Shown here: positions 44,214 to 52,625 of the stretch, one piece after another
How positions within the stretch are numbered: the first letter of the stretch is position 1
Layout: every line of letters begins with the position of its first letter
DNA from: CATOSK01 sp034423195
Lineage (GTDB): Bacteria > Chloroflexota > Dehalococcoidia > Lucifugimonadales > UBA3495
Length of the DNA: 64,000 nt
NCBI GenBank assembly: GCA_034423195.1
Contig: DAOUIZ010000010.1
Coordinates: 1-64,000 of the forward strand
Direction of reading: 5' to 3'
Program-made: the position numbers and the translations under genes
The notes under the pieces: model-generated
Database searches by the model: none
Told to the model about the DNA's origin: nothing
What the model saw: the letters and a program-made list of their open reading frames with translations, nothing else

Positions 44214-45202
44214 CCCTGCGTCAACTCCCGGACCGTCTCCGTCAAGGCGGGCAGGATTTTCTCCCAGTCGCCGACCACTCCGTAGCGGGCTTCCTTGAAG
44301 ATGTTGGCCTCGGCGTCCTTGTTGATGGCCACTATGACCTTGGAGCCGGAGCAGCCGGCCATGTGCTGGCTGGCCCCGGATATGGCGACGGTGATGTACA
44401 GGTCCGGCGTGATGGTCTTTCCCGTGAGGCCAACCTGGTAGCTGGCCGGGACCCACCCCGAGTCCACGGCGGCGCGGGATGCTCCGACGCCGGCCCCCAG
44501 CAAACCGGCCAGTTCCTCCAGGTCCTTGAACGGCTCCGGCCCTCCCAGACCCCGGCCGCCGGATACGACGACGCGGGCGTCCTCCAGCTTGATGCCTTCC
44601 GACTCCTCCATGACCGTGTCCACCAGGGTGGCCCGGGCCGTTCCAGCATCCAGCTCCACGGGGAAGGATACGGTGGCGCCGGAGCGGCCGGCGTCCGGTT
44701 CCAGCGGCTCGTAGACCTTGGGGCGGACGGCGGCGACCTGGGGAGTGTAGTTGCAGCTGACTACGGCGACGGCGTTTCCGCCGTAGACTGGCCGGTTGGC
44801 CAGCAGCCTGCCCGTGGCGGTGTCCACCGACACCTCCAGGCAGTCCTGGGCCAGTCCTACGCCCAGGCGGAAGGCCAGGCGGGGGGCGATCTCCCGTCCC
44901 TCGTTGGTGCGCCCGATTAGAACGACGCTGGGATCGGCCTCTCGGCACAGGGACTCCATGGCGGACAGGCACAGGTCAACCTGGTAGGCGTCCAGGGCCG
45001 GGCTCGTGACCAGGTACACCCTGTCCGCGCCGTGGCTGATTGCCTCCTGGGCAGCCGCTTCGGGAGAGCTTCCCAGCAGCCCGATGGACAACTCCTCGCC
45101 CAGCGCGTCCGCAACGCTACGTCCCGCCGCCAGAATCTCCCGGGCGGTCAGGCTGAGCTCACCGCCGGTCAGTCCTTCCAAAACCAGGACTCCCTGAGCC
45201 AT
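44210..45202 (-). CDS. etfA: Electron transfer flavoprotein alpha subunit
   Basis: A 330-residue EtfA. The C-terminal FAD domain is typical: VVSGGRGLGGPEPFKDLEELAGLLGAGVGASRAAVDSGW, then GLTGKTITPDLYITVAISGASQHMAGCSGSKVIVAINKD. With EtfB it shuttles electrons from acyl-CoA dehydrogenase-type flavoproteins to the quinone pool. ATG 45202 follows GGAGGG. It lies after etfB on the same strand; its stop overlaps the 3' end of the DUF262 gene tail to tail. Confidence 0.96.
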   Translation of the reverse strand: MAQGVLVLEGLTGGELSLTAREILAAGRSVADALGEELSIGLLGSSPEAAAQEAISHGADRVYLVTSPALDAYQVDLCLSAMESLCREADPSVVLIGRTNEGREIAPRLAFRLGVGLAQDCLEVSVDTATGRLLANRPVYGGNAVAVVSCNYTPQVAAVRPKVYEPLEPDAGRSGATVSFPVELDAGTARATLVDTVMEESEGIKLEDARVVVSGGRGLGGPEPFKDLEELAGLLGAGVGASRAAVDSGWVPASYQVGLTGKTITPDLYITVAISGASQHMAGCSGSKVIVAINKDAEANIFKEARYGVVGDWEKILPALTETVRELTQG

Positions 45203-45336
45203 TGGTCCCTCCGTTAATCGCTTCTCGTGTTGATGGAGTCGGGCGCCGGGCGGCATGGCGCCGGCGCGGGGCAGTTCAGCAATTCAGTCGAAATACAGGA
45301 CCATGTTGAATGGCCCCGCATTGAATGGTTCCGTGC

Positions 45337-46137
45337 CTAGATGAGCTTGTCTTCCCGCAGCCGCATGGCAAGCTGGCGGGCCGCATCGGCTTCGTCGTCG
45401 CCCTCGATGATCTCGCATTCCTGGGTGCGCTGGGGAACGAACAGGTCGTGGAGAGTGATGCGCGGCTCCAGTTGTCCGGCGTCGGCCTCCAGGTCCCCGG
45501 CGGCCCAGATGGTCGGACGCTTGCGGGTGGCCGCCATGATGCCCCGCAAGGTCGGATAGCGGGGCTGGCCCAGCTCGTTGCTCACGGTTACCAGGGCGGG
45601 CAGCGGCGCTTCCACGACCTCGTATCCGTCGGGAATCAGCCGATCCACGGTGACCTTGCCGCCGTCAACGGTCACCTTGCGGCCCAGGGCAACGCAGGAC
45701 ATTCCCAGGATTTCGGCCACTCCCAGGGGAACCTGGGCGTTGTCCCAGTCCGAAGCCTGCCGTCCGCAGATGATGAGGTCGAAGCCGCCCAGCTTCTTGA
45801 TTGCCGCCGCCAGCAGCTGGGCGGTGAAGAAACTGTCGATGGTGTTCTCGAAGGCGTCGTCCTGGAGCAGGACCAGTTCGTCCGCCCCCATGGACAGGGG
45901 CTTCTTCATCACGTCCAGGGCAAAGCTGGAACCGGCGGAAATGACCGTCACCGTGGCTTCCTGGGCGTCCTTGATCTGGAGGGCGGCCTCCACCGCGTTC
46001 TCGTCGAAGCCGTTGACCACCGGCGGAATGTTGGGCGGCGTCACCACCCGCTTGGCCGCGCTGTCAATCTGGAACGCCGCCATGGGCATTTCCGGGTCAA
46101 TGACCTGCTTGGCCAGAACGCCGATGTTGACCGGCAT
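45337..46137 (-). CDS. etfB: Electron transfer flavoprotein beta subunit
   Basis: A 266-residue EtfB that binds AMP and packs against EtfA. Conserved segments are NIGVLAKQVIDPE, VNGFDENAVEAALQIKD, LLAAAIKKLGGFDLIICGRQASDWDNAQVPLGVAEIL and LPALVTVSNELGQPRYPTLRGIMAATRK. ATG 46137 has CGGAGG upstream. The acyl-CoA-DH-like protein at 15.6 kb is the obvious candidate electron donor in this window. Confidence 0.96.
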   Translation of the reverse strand: MPVNIGVLAKQVIDPEMPMAAFQIDSAAKRVVTPPNIPPVVNGFDENAVEAALQIKDAQEATVTVISAGSSFALDVMKKPLSMGADELVLLQDDAFENTIDSFFTAQLLAAAIKKLGGFDLIICGRQASDWDNAQVPLGVAEILGMSCVALGRKVTVDGGKVTVDRLIPDGYEVVEAPLPALVTVSNELGQPRYPTLRGIMAATRKRPTIWAAGDLEADAGQLEPRITLHDLFVPQRTQECEIIEGDDEADAARQLAMRLREDKLI

Positions 46138-46293
46138 GGCTGATCCTCCGAAAGGCGACAAAAATAGCCGTCCGTGGAAGCACGGACGTTGGCAAGGGGA
46201 ATGTATCATCGCCTGCCGGAGGTGTCAACGAAAACAGCCGCTCCGGTAGCCGCACGGGGGAACGCAGGAATCAATCAGCAGAAGACCTCCCGG

Positions 46294-46302
46294 TGATATA
46301 AT
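46294..46302 (+). promoter_or_regulatory. Extended -10 promoter of htpX
   Basis: TGATATAAT is a perfect extended -10 element. No -35 of quality is present at 17 bp, which extended -10 promoters tolerate. The leader to ATG 46409 would be about 100 nt. Confidence 0.5.
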
Positions 46303-46408
46303 TGACGAAGAGGATGGACGATCTCCGGGCCGCTGCCCTGGCCGCGTCCAACCCTTAACGACCGGAACACCCGGACAATTCTCTCCCTATATATGGAGCG
46401 ACAATCGA

Positions 46409-47260
46409 ATGAACACCGTCAAGACCTTCTTCCTGCTGATGGTGCTGACCGGCCTGCTGCTGATAATCGGCGGCATCTTCGGCGGAGAGCTGGGAATAAT
46501 CCTGGCCCTCGGATTCGCCCTGATTATGAACGTCGGGGCCTACTGGTTCAGCGACAAGATCGCGCTTTCAATGGCCCACGCCAAGCCCATCACCCAGGAT
46601 GATGACCCGGAGCTGTGGGGGCTGGTGGCCGAGCAGGCGTCCCTGGCCGGCCTGCCCATGCCCAAGGTCTACGAGATTGACAGCGCCTCTCCCAACGCCT
46701 TCGCCACCGGCCGCAACCCGCAGAACGCCACGGTGGCCGCCACCACGGGAATCCGGCGGCTGCTGACCCGGGAGGAATTGGGCGCGGTGATGGCCCACGA
46801 AATGGCCCACGTCGGCAACCGGGACACCCTGATAATGTCGGTGGTGGCCACCATCGCCGGGGCCATATCCATGCTGGCCCTGATCGCCCAGTTTTCCGCC
46901 ATCTTCGGCGGAATGCACGGCGGGCGGGACCGGGGCGGCGGCGGGATCATCGGCCTCCTGATAGTGGCAATCGTCATGCCGCTGGCCGCGACGGTCATCC
47001 GCCTGGCCATCTCCCGGGCCCGGGAGTTCCAGGCCGACGCCACCGGAGCCAAGACCTCGGGCAACCCGGAAGCCCTGGCCCGGGCCCTAGAAAAGCTGGA
47101 GATGGGGGCCGAGATGCGGCCCATGCAGGTGTCGGAAGCCGCCTCCCACCTGTTCATCGTCAACCCCCTACGGGGCAAGACACTCAGCGGCCTGTTTTCC
47201 ACCCATCCCCCCATCGAGGAGCGGGCCCGCCGCCTCCGCAACATGCGCCCCAACTTCTGA
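46409..47260 (+). CDS. htpX: Zinc metalloprotease HtpX homologue
   Basis: A 283-residue M48 membrane protease that degrades damaged membrane proteins. Four hydrophobic spans are visible: residues 5-24, 26-46, and two in the middle (TLIMSVVATIAGAISMLALIAQF and IIGLLIVAIVMPLAATVIRLA). The zinc motif is H130-E131-M-A-H134, and the third ligand Glu is in SRAREFQADATGAK. The C-terminus STHPPIEERARRLRNM is the family ending. Length matches the family. Confidence 0.95.
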   Translation: MNTVKTFFLLMVLTGLLLIIGGIFGGELGIILALGFALIMNVGAYWFSDKIALSMAHAKPITQDDDPELWGLVAEQASLAGLPMPKVYEIDSASPNAFATGRNPQNATVAATTGIRRLLTREELGAVMAHEMAHVGNRDTLIMSVVATIAGAISMLALIAQFSAIFGGMHGGRDRGGGGIIGLLIVAIVMPLAATVIRLAISRAREFQADATGAKTSGNPEALARALEKLEMGAEMRPMQVSEAASHLFIVNPLRGKTLSGLFSTHPPIEERARRLRNMRPNF

Positions 47261-47286
47261 GCCGTCCCGGCTGGGCCGCCAAACAC

Positions 47287-47318
47287 AGGAGGGGAGTCCT
47301 GAATCGGACTCCCCTCCT
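47287..47318. terminator. Bidirectional terminator hairpin
   Basis: AGGAGGGGAGTCC / GGACTCCCCTCCT, a perfect 13-bp stem with a 6-nt loop, between the convergent htpX and cyclase genes. Confidence 0.85.
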
Positions 47319-47331
47319 ATCGTTCCTATCG

Positions 47332-47359
47332 TTGACCCAACGGGTATTGACCCAACGGG
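47332..47359. repeat. Short tandem repeat TTGACCCAACGGG
   Basis: Two exact copies of TTGACCCAACGGG, period 15, directly after the terminator. They are preceded by two copies of CCTATCGTT. Confidence 0.7.
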
Positions 47360-47371
47360 CCGCTTGGCCAA

Positions 47372-48322
47372 TCAGAAAATCGCGATGGGATTCACCGGGC
47401 TTCCGGTGACGTTGCGCAGCTTCAACGGCCCCATGGACAGCATGAACTCGTAGCGGTTGCGCCGCTCGCAGGCCTGGGCCAGCTCTTCCAGGTTGGCGTT
47501 GTCGATGAGCCACAGCCCCAGGGTGACCAGGCAGACGGTGTGCAGCGGAGCGGTGATGGTGGCGTAGTGGCTGGGCCGCACGTCATTGGATGTGTCCGTC
47601 CCCAGCATGGCGACGCCCCGGTCCTTGAACCACGGCGTGCAGGCCACCTGGCAGGCGGTGAAGGGCTGGGTGTTGGGACGCGGGCCTTCCTCCAGCCGCA
47701 TCCGGTAGTTGCCGGTTCGGACCAGGAGGATGTCCCCCTCCTGGACCTTCACACCCTCCAGATCCTCGGCGGCTTCCAGGTCCTCCGGCATCACCGGATC
47801 GTCGGTGGCCAGCCACTTCGTCCCCCGCACCCTGGTTATGTCCAGCAACACGCCCCGGGAAACGATCCCGTCCGAGGCCACCTCGATGGAGTGGCTCTGG
47901 GCCCCCTCCCGGGAGGTGATGAGGTTGGCGGGCTTGCCGTTGTACAGCTTGGCCTGCCAGGAGTAATGGGACAGGGAGTCGATGTGGGTTATGCTCTGGC
48001 CGTGGAAGACCATCCCGATGAACTCGGACGCTCCCCGGCGCACCAGCTTGCGCTCCGGCGGGTCGGTGTCCCGCCCCTCCCCGCTGTCCACCATGTACCG
48101 CTGCACCTGGAAGGTCACGTCGGGCGTCATTTCAGTGGTTATGGGACGGGCGCAGCTGACGGTCTCACCATCCTGCACCAGGGAAGCCGCCTGGGTCCGC
48201 TTGGCCGGGGTGATCAGGTTCAGGCACCCCTTCTGGTCGTCCTCGCCCCAGCGTCCCCAGTTGCTCAACGAGGTCATCCATTCCAGCACCTGGGCTTCCG
48301 AGGGAATGGTCCTGGTCGTCAT
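47372..48322 (-). CDS. Cyclase family protein (kynurenine formamidase-like)
   Basis: A 316-residue protein of the cyclase/KynB-like metal amidohydrolase family. The metal motif appears as HGQSITHIDSLSHYSW (H-x-D-x-x-x-H, the family HxxxDxxxH element). GDILLVRTGNYRM, GVAMLGTDTSNDVRP and LHTVCLVTLGLWLIDNANLEELAQ complete the family pattern. Members hydrolyse formyl-kynurenine, isatin and related amides or lactones. The substrate is not predictable. ATG 48322 follows GGTGGAGG. Confidence 0.87.
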   Translation of the reverse strand: MTTRTIPSEAQVLEWMTSLSNWGRWGEDDQKGCLNLITPAKRTQAASLVQDGETVSCARPITTEMTPDVTFQVQRYMVDSGEGRDTDPPERKLVRRGASEFIGMVFHGQSITHIDSLSHYSWQAKLYNGKPANLITSREGAQSHSIEVASDGIVSRGVLLDITRVRGTKWLATDDPVMPEDLEAAEDLEGVKVQEGDILLVRTGNYRMRLEEGPRPNTQPFTACQVACTPWFKDRGVAMLGTDTSNDVRPSHYATITAPLHTVCLVTLGLWLIDNANLEELAQACERRNRYEFMLSMGPLKLRNVTGSPVNPIAIF

Positions 48323-48440
48323 CGCAAGCCTCCACCTTTTATCATTTAGGCTGTCCCGCGGCCCGGACATCACCCGGGCGGCAGGGTCTTGATTCGCCCC
48401 ATTGTAGCCCCGTCCCCCGGACAAACCAACGGCGGGGCAA

Positions 48441-49394
48441 TTACTCCCTTCCCGCCAGCACCGAACCCAGGAAAGAGGGATACCCCCGCAGGAAGTCGGA
48501 GGCATCCGAGGCCCGCCGACCTTCCAGTTGCACGCTCCTCAACCCCAGGATGCCCTCGCCCATAACCACGCCGCAGGGAACGCCGGGATCGTCTAGCCCA
48601 ACCACGGTGCCGGGAATGGAATCCGTTTCCCCCGGCGCGGGAAGCGCGACCACATCCACCAGCTTCAGGCCCTTGCCATCCCACGACGTGAACAGTCCCG
48701 GCCAGGGAGTATATGCCCGGTGGAGGCGTTCCAGTTGCTCCGCGGGAAAGCTCCAGTCCGCGGCCCCATCGGAGCGTTCCAGCTTCTGTGTGAAGGTGGC
48801 GGCATCGTCGTCCTGCGGGACGGCGGTAATGGCTCCCCCGACCCACCATTCCAGGTTCTCCTGCAGCAGGTCCGCTCCGATCCGGAAAAGCTCCGCGGTG
48901 AGGGAGCCGGCCGTGTCGGTCGGGGCAATGGGATGCTCCCGCTGGGCAATTATCGGCCCGGAGTCCATTCCCTCGTCCAGCAGCATCAGGGTGACGCCGG
49001 TGGACTCGATTCCGTCCCGGATGGCCGTCGCCACCGGCGAAGGGCCCCGGTATTTCGGAAGCAGGGACGGATGCAGGTTCAGGCATCCCCCCGGCGCAGC
49101 ACCCAGGACGGGCCTGGGGAGCAACCGTCCGTAGGCGGCCACCACCACGACGTCCGGGCGGAAGGCCGCCAGTTCCTCCCGAGCTTCCTCCCGGCGGAAC
49201 CCGGCCGGCTGGCACACGATTAGACCGCGCTCCAGCGCATACTCCTTCACCGGTGGCATCTCCACCGACCGGCCCCTCCCCCGGGGCCGGTCCGGCGGCG
49301 TGTAGACCGCCACCACGTCGATTCCGGGAGCGTCCACCAGCGGCGCCAGCACCGGAATGACAAAGCCGGGAGTGCCCATGAAAATCAGGCGCAT
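48441..49394 (-). CDS. fmt: Methionyl-tRNA formyltransferase
   Basis: A 317-residue Fmt that formylates initiator Met-tRNA using 10-formyl-THF. Landmarks: MRLIFMGTPGFVIPVLAPLV at the N-terminus, LNLHPSLLPKYRGPSPVATAI (active-site Asn-His and SLLPxxRG), GVTLMLLDEGMDSGPIIAQ, and the C-terminal tRNA-binding domain RAYTPWPGLFTSWDGKGLKL. ATG 49394 is chosen over a GTG three codons upstream. Confidence 0.96.
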   Translation of the reverse strand: MRLIFMGTPGFVIPVLAPLVDAPGIDVVAVYTPPDRPRGRGRSVEMPPVKEYALERGLIVCQPAGFRREEAREELAAFRPDVVVVAAYGRLLPRPVLGAAPGGCLNLHPSLLPKYRGPSPVATAIRDGIESTGVTLMLLDEGMDSGPIIAQREHPIAPTDTAGSLTAELFRIGADLLQENLEWWVGGAITAVPQDDDAATFTQKLERSDGAADWSFPAEQLERLHRAYTPWPGLFTSWDGKGLKLVDVVALPAPGETDSIPGTVVGLDDPGVPCGVVMGEGILGLRSVQLEGRRASDASDFLRGYPSFLGSVLAGRE

Positions 49395-49563
49395 ATCAGC
49401 CACCCGTCCCGCTCTGACATCGGCAGACCTTCCTTGTCACCACAAACCCCGAAGTCCCGGAGACAGGGGCCAGTCCGCCGGATCGTGCTCCTGATCCACC
49501 ACGGTCTCGGGGTGCCTGACCAGGGAGAGAATCATAACCTGGCGGCATTACCGGCAAATTGTC

Positions 49564-49592
49564 TTGACACCATCCGCCTCATGTAGTAAAAA
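49564..49592 (+). promoter_or_regulatory. Promoter of the leader region upstream of rpsP
   Basis: A perfect -35 TTGACA (49564-49569), 17-bp spacer, then TAAAAA (49587-49592, 4/6). Transcription would begin near 49600 and run into the small ORF, the long hairpin and rpsP. Confidence 0.55.
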
Positions 49593-49638
49593 TACTCCAA
49601 CCGCTGGGCGGGAATTTGGAAGAAGGAGGTGATAGCGC

Positions 49639-49710
49639 ATGGAACATAGTTTAATACGCAGGGGCGATGGTAGGCATCTGTCTGGACACGACGGGGTGAC
49701 CAGCTCCTAA
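49639..49710 (+). CDS. 23-codon leader peptide ORF with an ideal ribosome site
   Basis: ATG 49639 is preceded by AAGGAGGTGAT (49623-49633), a full complement of the 16S anti-Shine-Dalgarno, with ideal spacing. The peptide starts MEHSLIRRGD and ends DGVTSS before TAA. It is basic (several Arg and His) and resembles no known protein. Its codons 7-13 run through the 5' arm of the long hairpin, so a translating ribosome would open that structure. It could be a leader peptide controlling rpsP-khpA-rimM, or a small independent mRNA. Translation is inferred only from the ribosome site. Confidence 0.5.
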   Translation: MEHSLIRRGDGRHLSGHDGVTSS

Positions 49711-49777
49711 ATAGTTTGGACTAAATAAGAGAACCCGTCGGTCGGGCCCAGGCCAATGTCTACCATCGCCCCTGAGA
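49656..49777 (+). ncRNA. Candidate structured leader RNA with a long closing stem
   Basis: CAGGGGCGATGGTAG (49659-49673) is perfectly complementary to CTACCATCGCCCCTG (49760-49774); four further pairs including one G-U extend the stem to about 19 bp. A second stem inside is CGACGGG (49689-49695) with CCCGTCG (49734-49740), and at the top is TAGT-TTGG-ACTA. This nested-arm shape resembles a regulatory RNA or a short 6S-type molecule, but no Rfam family is recognised by eye. A MITE with 15-bp terminal inverted repeats is an alternative; no target duplication was seen. Confidence 0.45.
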
Positions 49778-49881
49778 CCCAGAGTTTCTAAGGGTGGTGC
49801 CCAAAAGGCCGGGCCCGATCCCTTTTTCGGGACCTTCCCGATAAAATCTTCCCCAAGAACACAAAATTCGCCGGAGACTGA

Positions 49882-50238
49882 ATGCTAAGGATTCGCCTGA
49901 GAAGGGTCGGAAAGAAAAAGTACCCGTCATACCGCATCGTCGTCGCGGACTCCAAGTCCCCCCGGGACGGCCGCTACGTCGAGTGGATTGGCAACTATGA
50001 CCCGATGGTCGATCCCCCGGCGATCACCCTCAAGTCCGACCGGGCCCTGGACTGGCTCCGCAAGGGCGCCCAGCCCTCCGACGCCGTGCGCCGCATCCTG
50101 GAGCGCGACGGTGTGATGGCGCAACTGAACGGCGCCGAGCCGGAAGAGTCCCCGGAGGAATCCCTGGAAGAATCGCAAGAGCCCGCCGCCGAGGTTGAGG
50201 AAACGGAAGCCGAGGCGGAAGAAACCGCCGCGTCCTAG
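49882..50238 (+). CDS. rpsP: 30S ribosomal protein S16
   Basis: A 118-residue protein. The first ~83 residues are classic S16 (MLRIRLRRVGKKKYPSYRIVVADSKSPRDGRYVEWIGNYDP, then ALDWLRKGAQPSDAVRRIL). A C-terminal tail of about 35 residues is almost wholly Glu/Ala/Ser (EEVEETEAEAEETAAS), a common extension in Chloroflexota. It is the first gene of the S16-KhpA-RimM set. The sequence between the leader hairpin and ATG 49882 lacks a strong ribosome site. Confidence 0.97.
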   Translation: MLRIRLRRVGKKKYPSYRIVVADSKSPRDGRYVEWIGNYDPMVDPPAITLKSDRALDWLRKGAQPSDAVRRILERDGVMAQLNGAEPEESPEESLEESQEPAAEVEETEAEAEETAAS

Positions 50239-50250
50239 TCCTCTTCAGCT

Positions 50251-50478
50251 ATGAAAGAACTCATCGAATACATCGCCAAGTCCCTGTGCAGCGACCCCGA
50301 CGCGGTCACCGTCACCGAGTCCGTGGAGGGTGGCCAGGTGATCCTGCGGCTCGAAGTCGCCCCCGAGGACAAGGGCAAGGTCATTGGCCGGCAGGGACGG
50401 GTCGCCCAGGCGATGCGGGTCCTGCTCCGGGTCTCCGCCGTCAAGGACGACACCCGGGCCATCCTGGAAATCGTTTAG
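50251..50478 (+). CDS. khpA: KH-domain RNA-binding protein KhpA
   Basis: A 75-residue single KH domain with the GxxG loop in KVIGRQGRVAQAMRVLLR. It matches KhpA, which sits between rpsP and rimM in many bacteria and works with KhpB in RNA handling and cell-size control. It starts 12 nt after rpsP. Confidence 0.93.
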   Translation: MKELIEYIAKSLCSDPDAVTVTESVEGGQVILRLEVAPEDKGKVIGRQGRVAQAMRVLLRVSAVKDDTRAILEIV

Positions 50479-50498
50479 CCCCTCCCCTCTTTCCCGCT

Positions 50499-51014
50499 TT
50501 GCAGCATCCCCTGCCCGATTCCGACAGCGACGTTGCCGTCGGGCTGGTTCTGGGCGTCCACGGCACCCAGGGACAGGTGCGCGTCCGGGTCCACAGCGAC
50601 GACCCCCACCGCTTCGATCCCGGGCAGACCCTCTACTGGGAAGATACTCCCCTCACAATCACCGAAACCCTGCCGAGTCCCCCCAACCGGGTAATCCTGC
50701 GGTTTGAGGGCATCAGCTCCCCGGCCGCGGCCCGCCCCCTGACCGGCCAGTGGCTGACCGTCCCCCGGGACGCCGTGGAGCCACTGCCCGAGGGCGAATA
50801 CTTCCATTTCCAGCTCATCGGCCTGCGGGTGGTCACGGTGGAAGGGGAGGCCCTTGGGGAAGTCTCGGAAATCATCGAGACCGGCAGCAACGACGTCTAC
50901 GTTGTCAACGGCCCGGCGGGACAGGTGCTCATCCCGGCCATCGCCAGCGTGGTGCAGCGCGTGGACCTGGAGCAGGGCGTTATGACGGTGCGGCTGATGG
51001 AAGGAATGCGGTAG
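50499..51014 (+). CDS. rimM: Ribosome maturation factor RimM
   Basis: A 171-residue protein. The N-terminal RimM domain has VAVGLVLGVHGTQGQVRVRVHSDDPHRF. The C-terminal PRC barrel has EYFHFQLIGLRVVTVEGEALGEVSEIIETGSNDVYVV, then VLIPAIASVVQRVDLEQGVMTV. It assists 30S assembly by binding S19 and the 16S head. No ATG fits; TTG 50499 gives the family N-terminus, 20 nt after khpA. The usual followers trmD and rplS are absent, as a terminator and an unrelated gene come next. Confidence 0.9.
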   Translation: MQHPLPDSDSDVAVGLVLGVHGTQGQVRVRVHSDDPHRFDPGQTLYWEDTPLTITETLPSPPNRVILRFEGISSPAAARPLTGQWLTVPRDAVEPLPEGEYFHFQLIGLRVVTVEGEALGEVSEIIETGSNDVYVVNGPAGQVLIPAIASVVQRVDLEQGVMTVRLMEGMR

Positions 51015-51055
51015 CCGCCCCCAACCATTCCCCGGGACGCCGCAACACGCAAAAA

Positions 51056-51079
51056 GGCCGGGACTAAACCGTCCCGGCC
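51056..51079. terminator. Terminator after rimM
   Basis: GGCCGGGAC / GTCCCGGCC, a 9-bp perfect stem with a 6-nt loop and an A-tract on the left. It lies between convergent rimM and cupin genes. Confidence 0.8.
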
Positions 51080-51105
51080 CGAAAGTTGTTAAACCCTGAC
51101 GGGTC

Positions 51106-51447
51106 TTACTGGTTGGCCAGGGGAATGGTGCAGGTGACGCAGGGCTGGTCTCCGTAGGTGGCGGTGGTGTGGCCCTGGCCGGTGGTGTCCTCCACCAGGC
51201 GGGCATCGCCGGGGCCGAAGACGTGCTTGGAGCCGTCGCCCAGCCCGATTTCCAGCTGGCCGGACAGGATGATTACGAACTGGCGGCGGGGCGCCGGGTG
51301 CCAGTCGGAAAACCGTCCGGCGGCGGCCTCGCTGAAGCTGATCTGGGTGGCAGCCTGGGCGCTCTTCCAGTCCGGCGTCTGGTCCAGGTCGATAGTCTCG
51401 AAGTGGGACTGGCCGTCATCCCCGGTGTAAAGTCGGAACGTTCCCAT
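51106..51447 (-). CDS. Cupin-domain protein
   Basis: A 113-residue single cupin. Motif 1 is partly kept (DWHPAPRRQFVIILSGQLEIGLGDG) and motif 2 reads FGPGDARLVEDTTGQGHTTATYG, with His ligands. It is cytoplasmic and probably binds a metal. The preceding GGAGGG site supports ATG 51447. It is the last gene of a short leftward set with the alpha/beta hydrolase. The substrate is unknown. Confidence 0.85.
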   Translation of the reverse strand: MGTFRLYTGDDGQSHFETIDLDQTPDWKSAQAATQISFSEAAAGRFSDWHPAPRRQFVIILSGQLEIGLGDGSKHVFGPGDARLVEDTTGQGHTTATYGDQPCVTCTIPLANQ

Positions 51448-51500
51448 TGTTTCCCTCCTCTGTTGTTTTGGATTTGCGCTTTCGATTGCGGTGGTTGCGG

Positions 51501-52388
51501 CTAGGCCACGGCGGAAGGCTGCTGCGCCTCGACCCTGGTGATGAACTCCAGCAGCCGCCCGGCGTAGAAGGTGGACTTCATGTGGTAGCGGTTGGTGGCG
51601 GCGATGCCGGGGAAGGTGTTGTCGTGCTGCCCGATGACCGCCCACTCCTCGTCGGTCCACGCCGACGGGACCAGCTCAGCGTCGGGCACCAGCCGCTTCA
51701 CGTTCTCCGCCGCCGACCTGTGGTGGACGTCGTCCGGCGTGTTCCCCTCGAAGGCCAGCACCGGGCAGGATACGGACCGCAACTGCTCCTCGGTCAGGTC
51801 GCCCACCGGGTTGGGCCGGGAGAACTGGTCCCGCCAGCGGCCCATCACCGAGCAGAACTCCTCCGGGTTCATGGACAGTATCTTCTCCAGGTTGTCGGCG
51901 TTGTCCCGGATGCGCTGCTCGAAGAACTCGGTGTCGGCCACGGCGGGCATCCCGCCCCGCTCCGCCGCCTCAATGTACTGGCCGTAATAGCCGGGAGACA
52001 TCAGCTCCGCGCTCCTGGGACCGCCGGAGACTTCCCAGATGAACACTCCCCTGACCGCCTCGGGATGCCGCACCGCCACCGTCAGCGACGTGCGGGAGCC
52101 CGCCGACCCTCCGGCCAGGTAGGCGGGAGCGGCGTCCAGGTGTTTCAAAAGAGCCGCCATTTCCTCGGCCCACAGGTGCTGCTCGGAAAGTTCCCCGCCG
52201 ATTACCACGTCGGACTTGCCGCAGTTGCGCCGGTCGTGGATGATGACCCGGCAGTGGGGCGAAAGCAAAGCCGCCATGGGCCGCAGGCCGTTGTGGTCCA
52301 CCCGTCCCCCCGGGGTTAGCATCACCGCCGGGCCGCTGCCGTATTCCTCGTAGTACAGGTTGACCCCGTTGATGTTGGCGTAGGGCAC
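51501..52388 (-). CDS. Alpha/beta hydrolase
   Basis: A 295-residue hydrolase. It starts VPYANINGVNLYYEEYGSGPAVMLTPGGRVD, then HCRVIIHDRRNCGKSDVV, the nucleophile region YLAGGSAGSRTSLTVAVRHP (G-x-S-x-G), CPVLAFEGNTPDDVH (acid) and a C-terminal His region. It resembles the haloperoxidase/lactonase type of the fold. The start is GTG at 52386-52388 because GGAG lies upstream and the first strand follows at once. An ATG-less upstream extension is not family-like. Confidence 0.85.
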   Translation of the reverse strand: MPYANINGVNLYYEEYGSGPAVMLTPGGRVDHNGLRPMAALLSPHCRVIIHDRRNCGKSDVVIGGELSEQHLWAEEMAALLKHLDAAPAYLAGGSAGSRTSLTVAVRHPEAVRGVFIWEVSGGPRSAELMSPGYYGQYIEAAERGGMPAVADTEFFEQRIRDNADNLEKILSMNPEEFCSVMGRWRDQFSRPNPVGDLTEEQLRSVSCPVLAFEGNTPDDVHHRSAAENVKRLVPDAELVPSAWTDEEWAVIGQHDNTFPGIAATNRYHMKSTFYAGRLLEFITRVEAQQPSAVA

Positions 52389-52625
52389 GGTCAACTCCTT
52401 GTCCGGGCCGCCCCCGCCACCCGGCGGATGTCCGGCCCCAGTTCCGGTATGGCCGGATATTAACACCCGCTTGAAGCCAGCACAACGAACCGGCTTCCCG
52501 CCATGCCAGGGAAGAAATTCCCACCCGCCACCGTCTGGCAAAGCGCCGGGCGCGAGTAGCACCCACGGCCCCTCCGGTGTACTCTTGCCGGAGCTTCATA
52601 CACGGACCCTGAAAGGAGCATGAGA

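Noticed and set aside
49656..49777. SRP RNA or tmRNA at the long hairpin
   Set aside because: The conserved SRP apical motif and the tmRNA tag/acceptor ends are absent.
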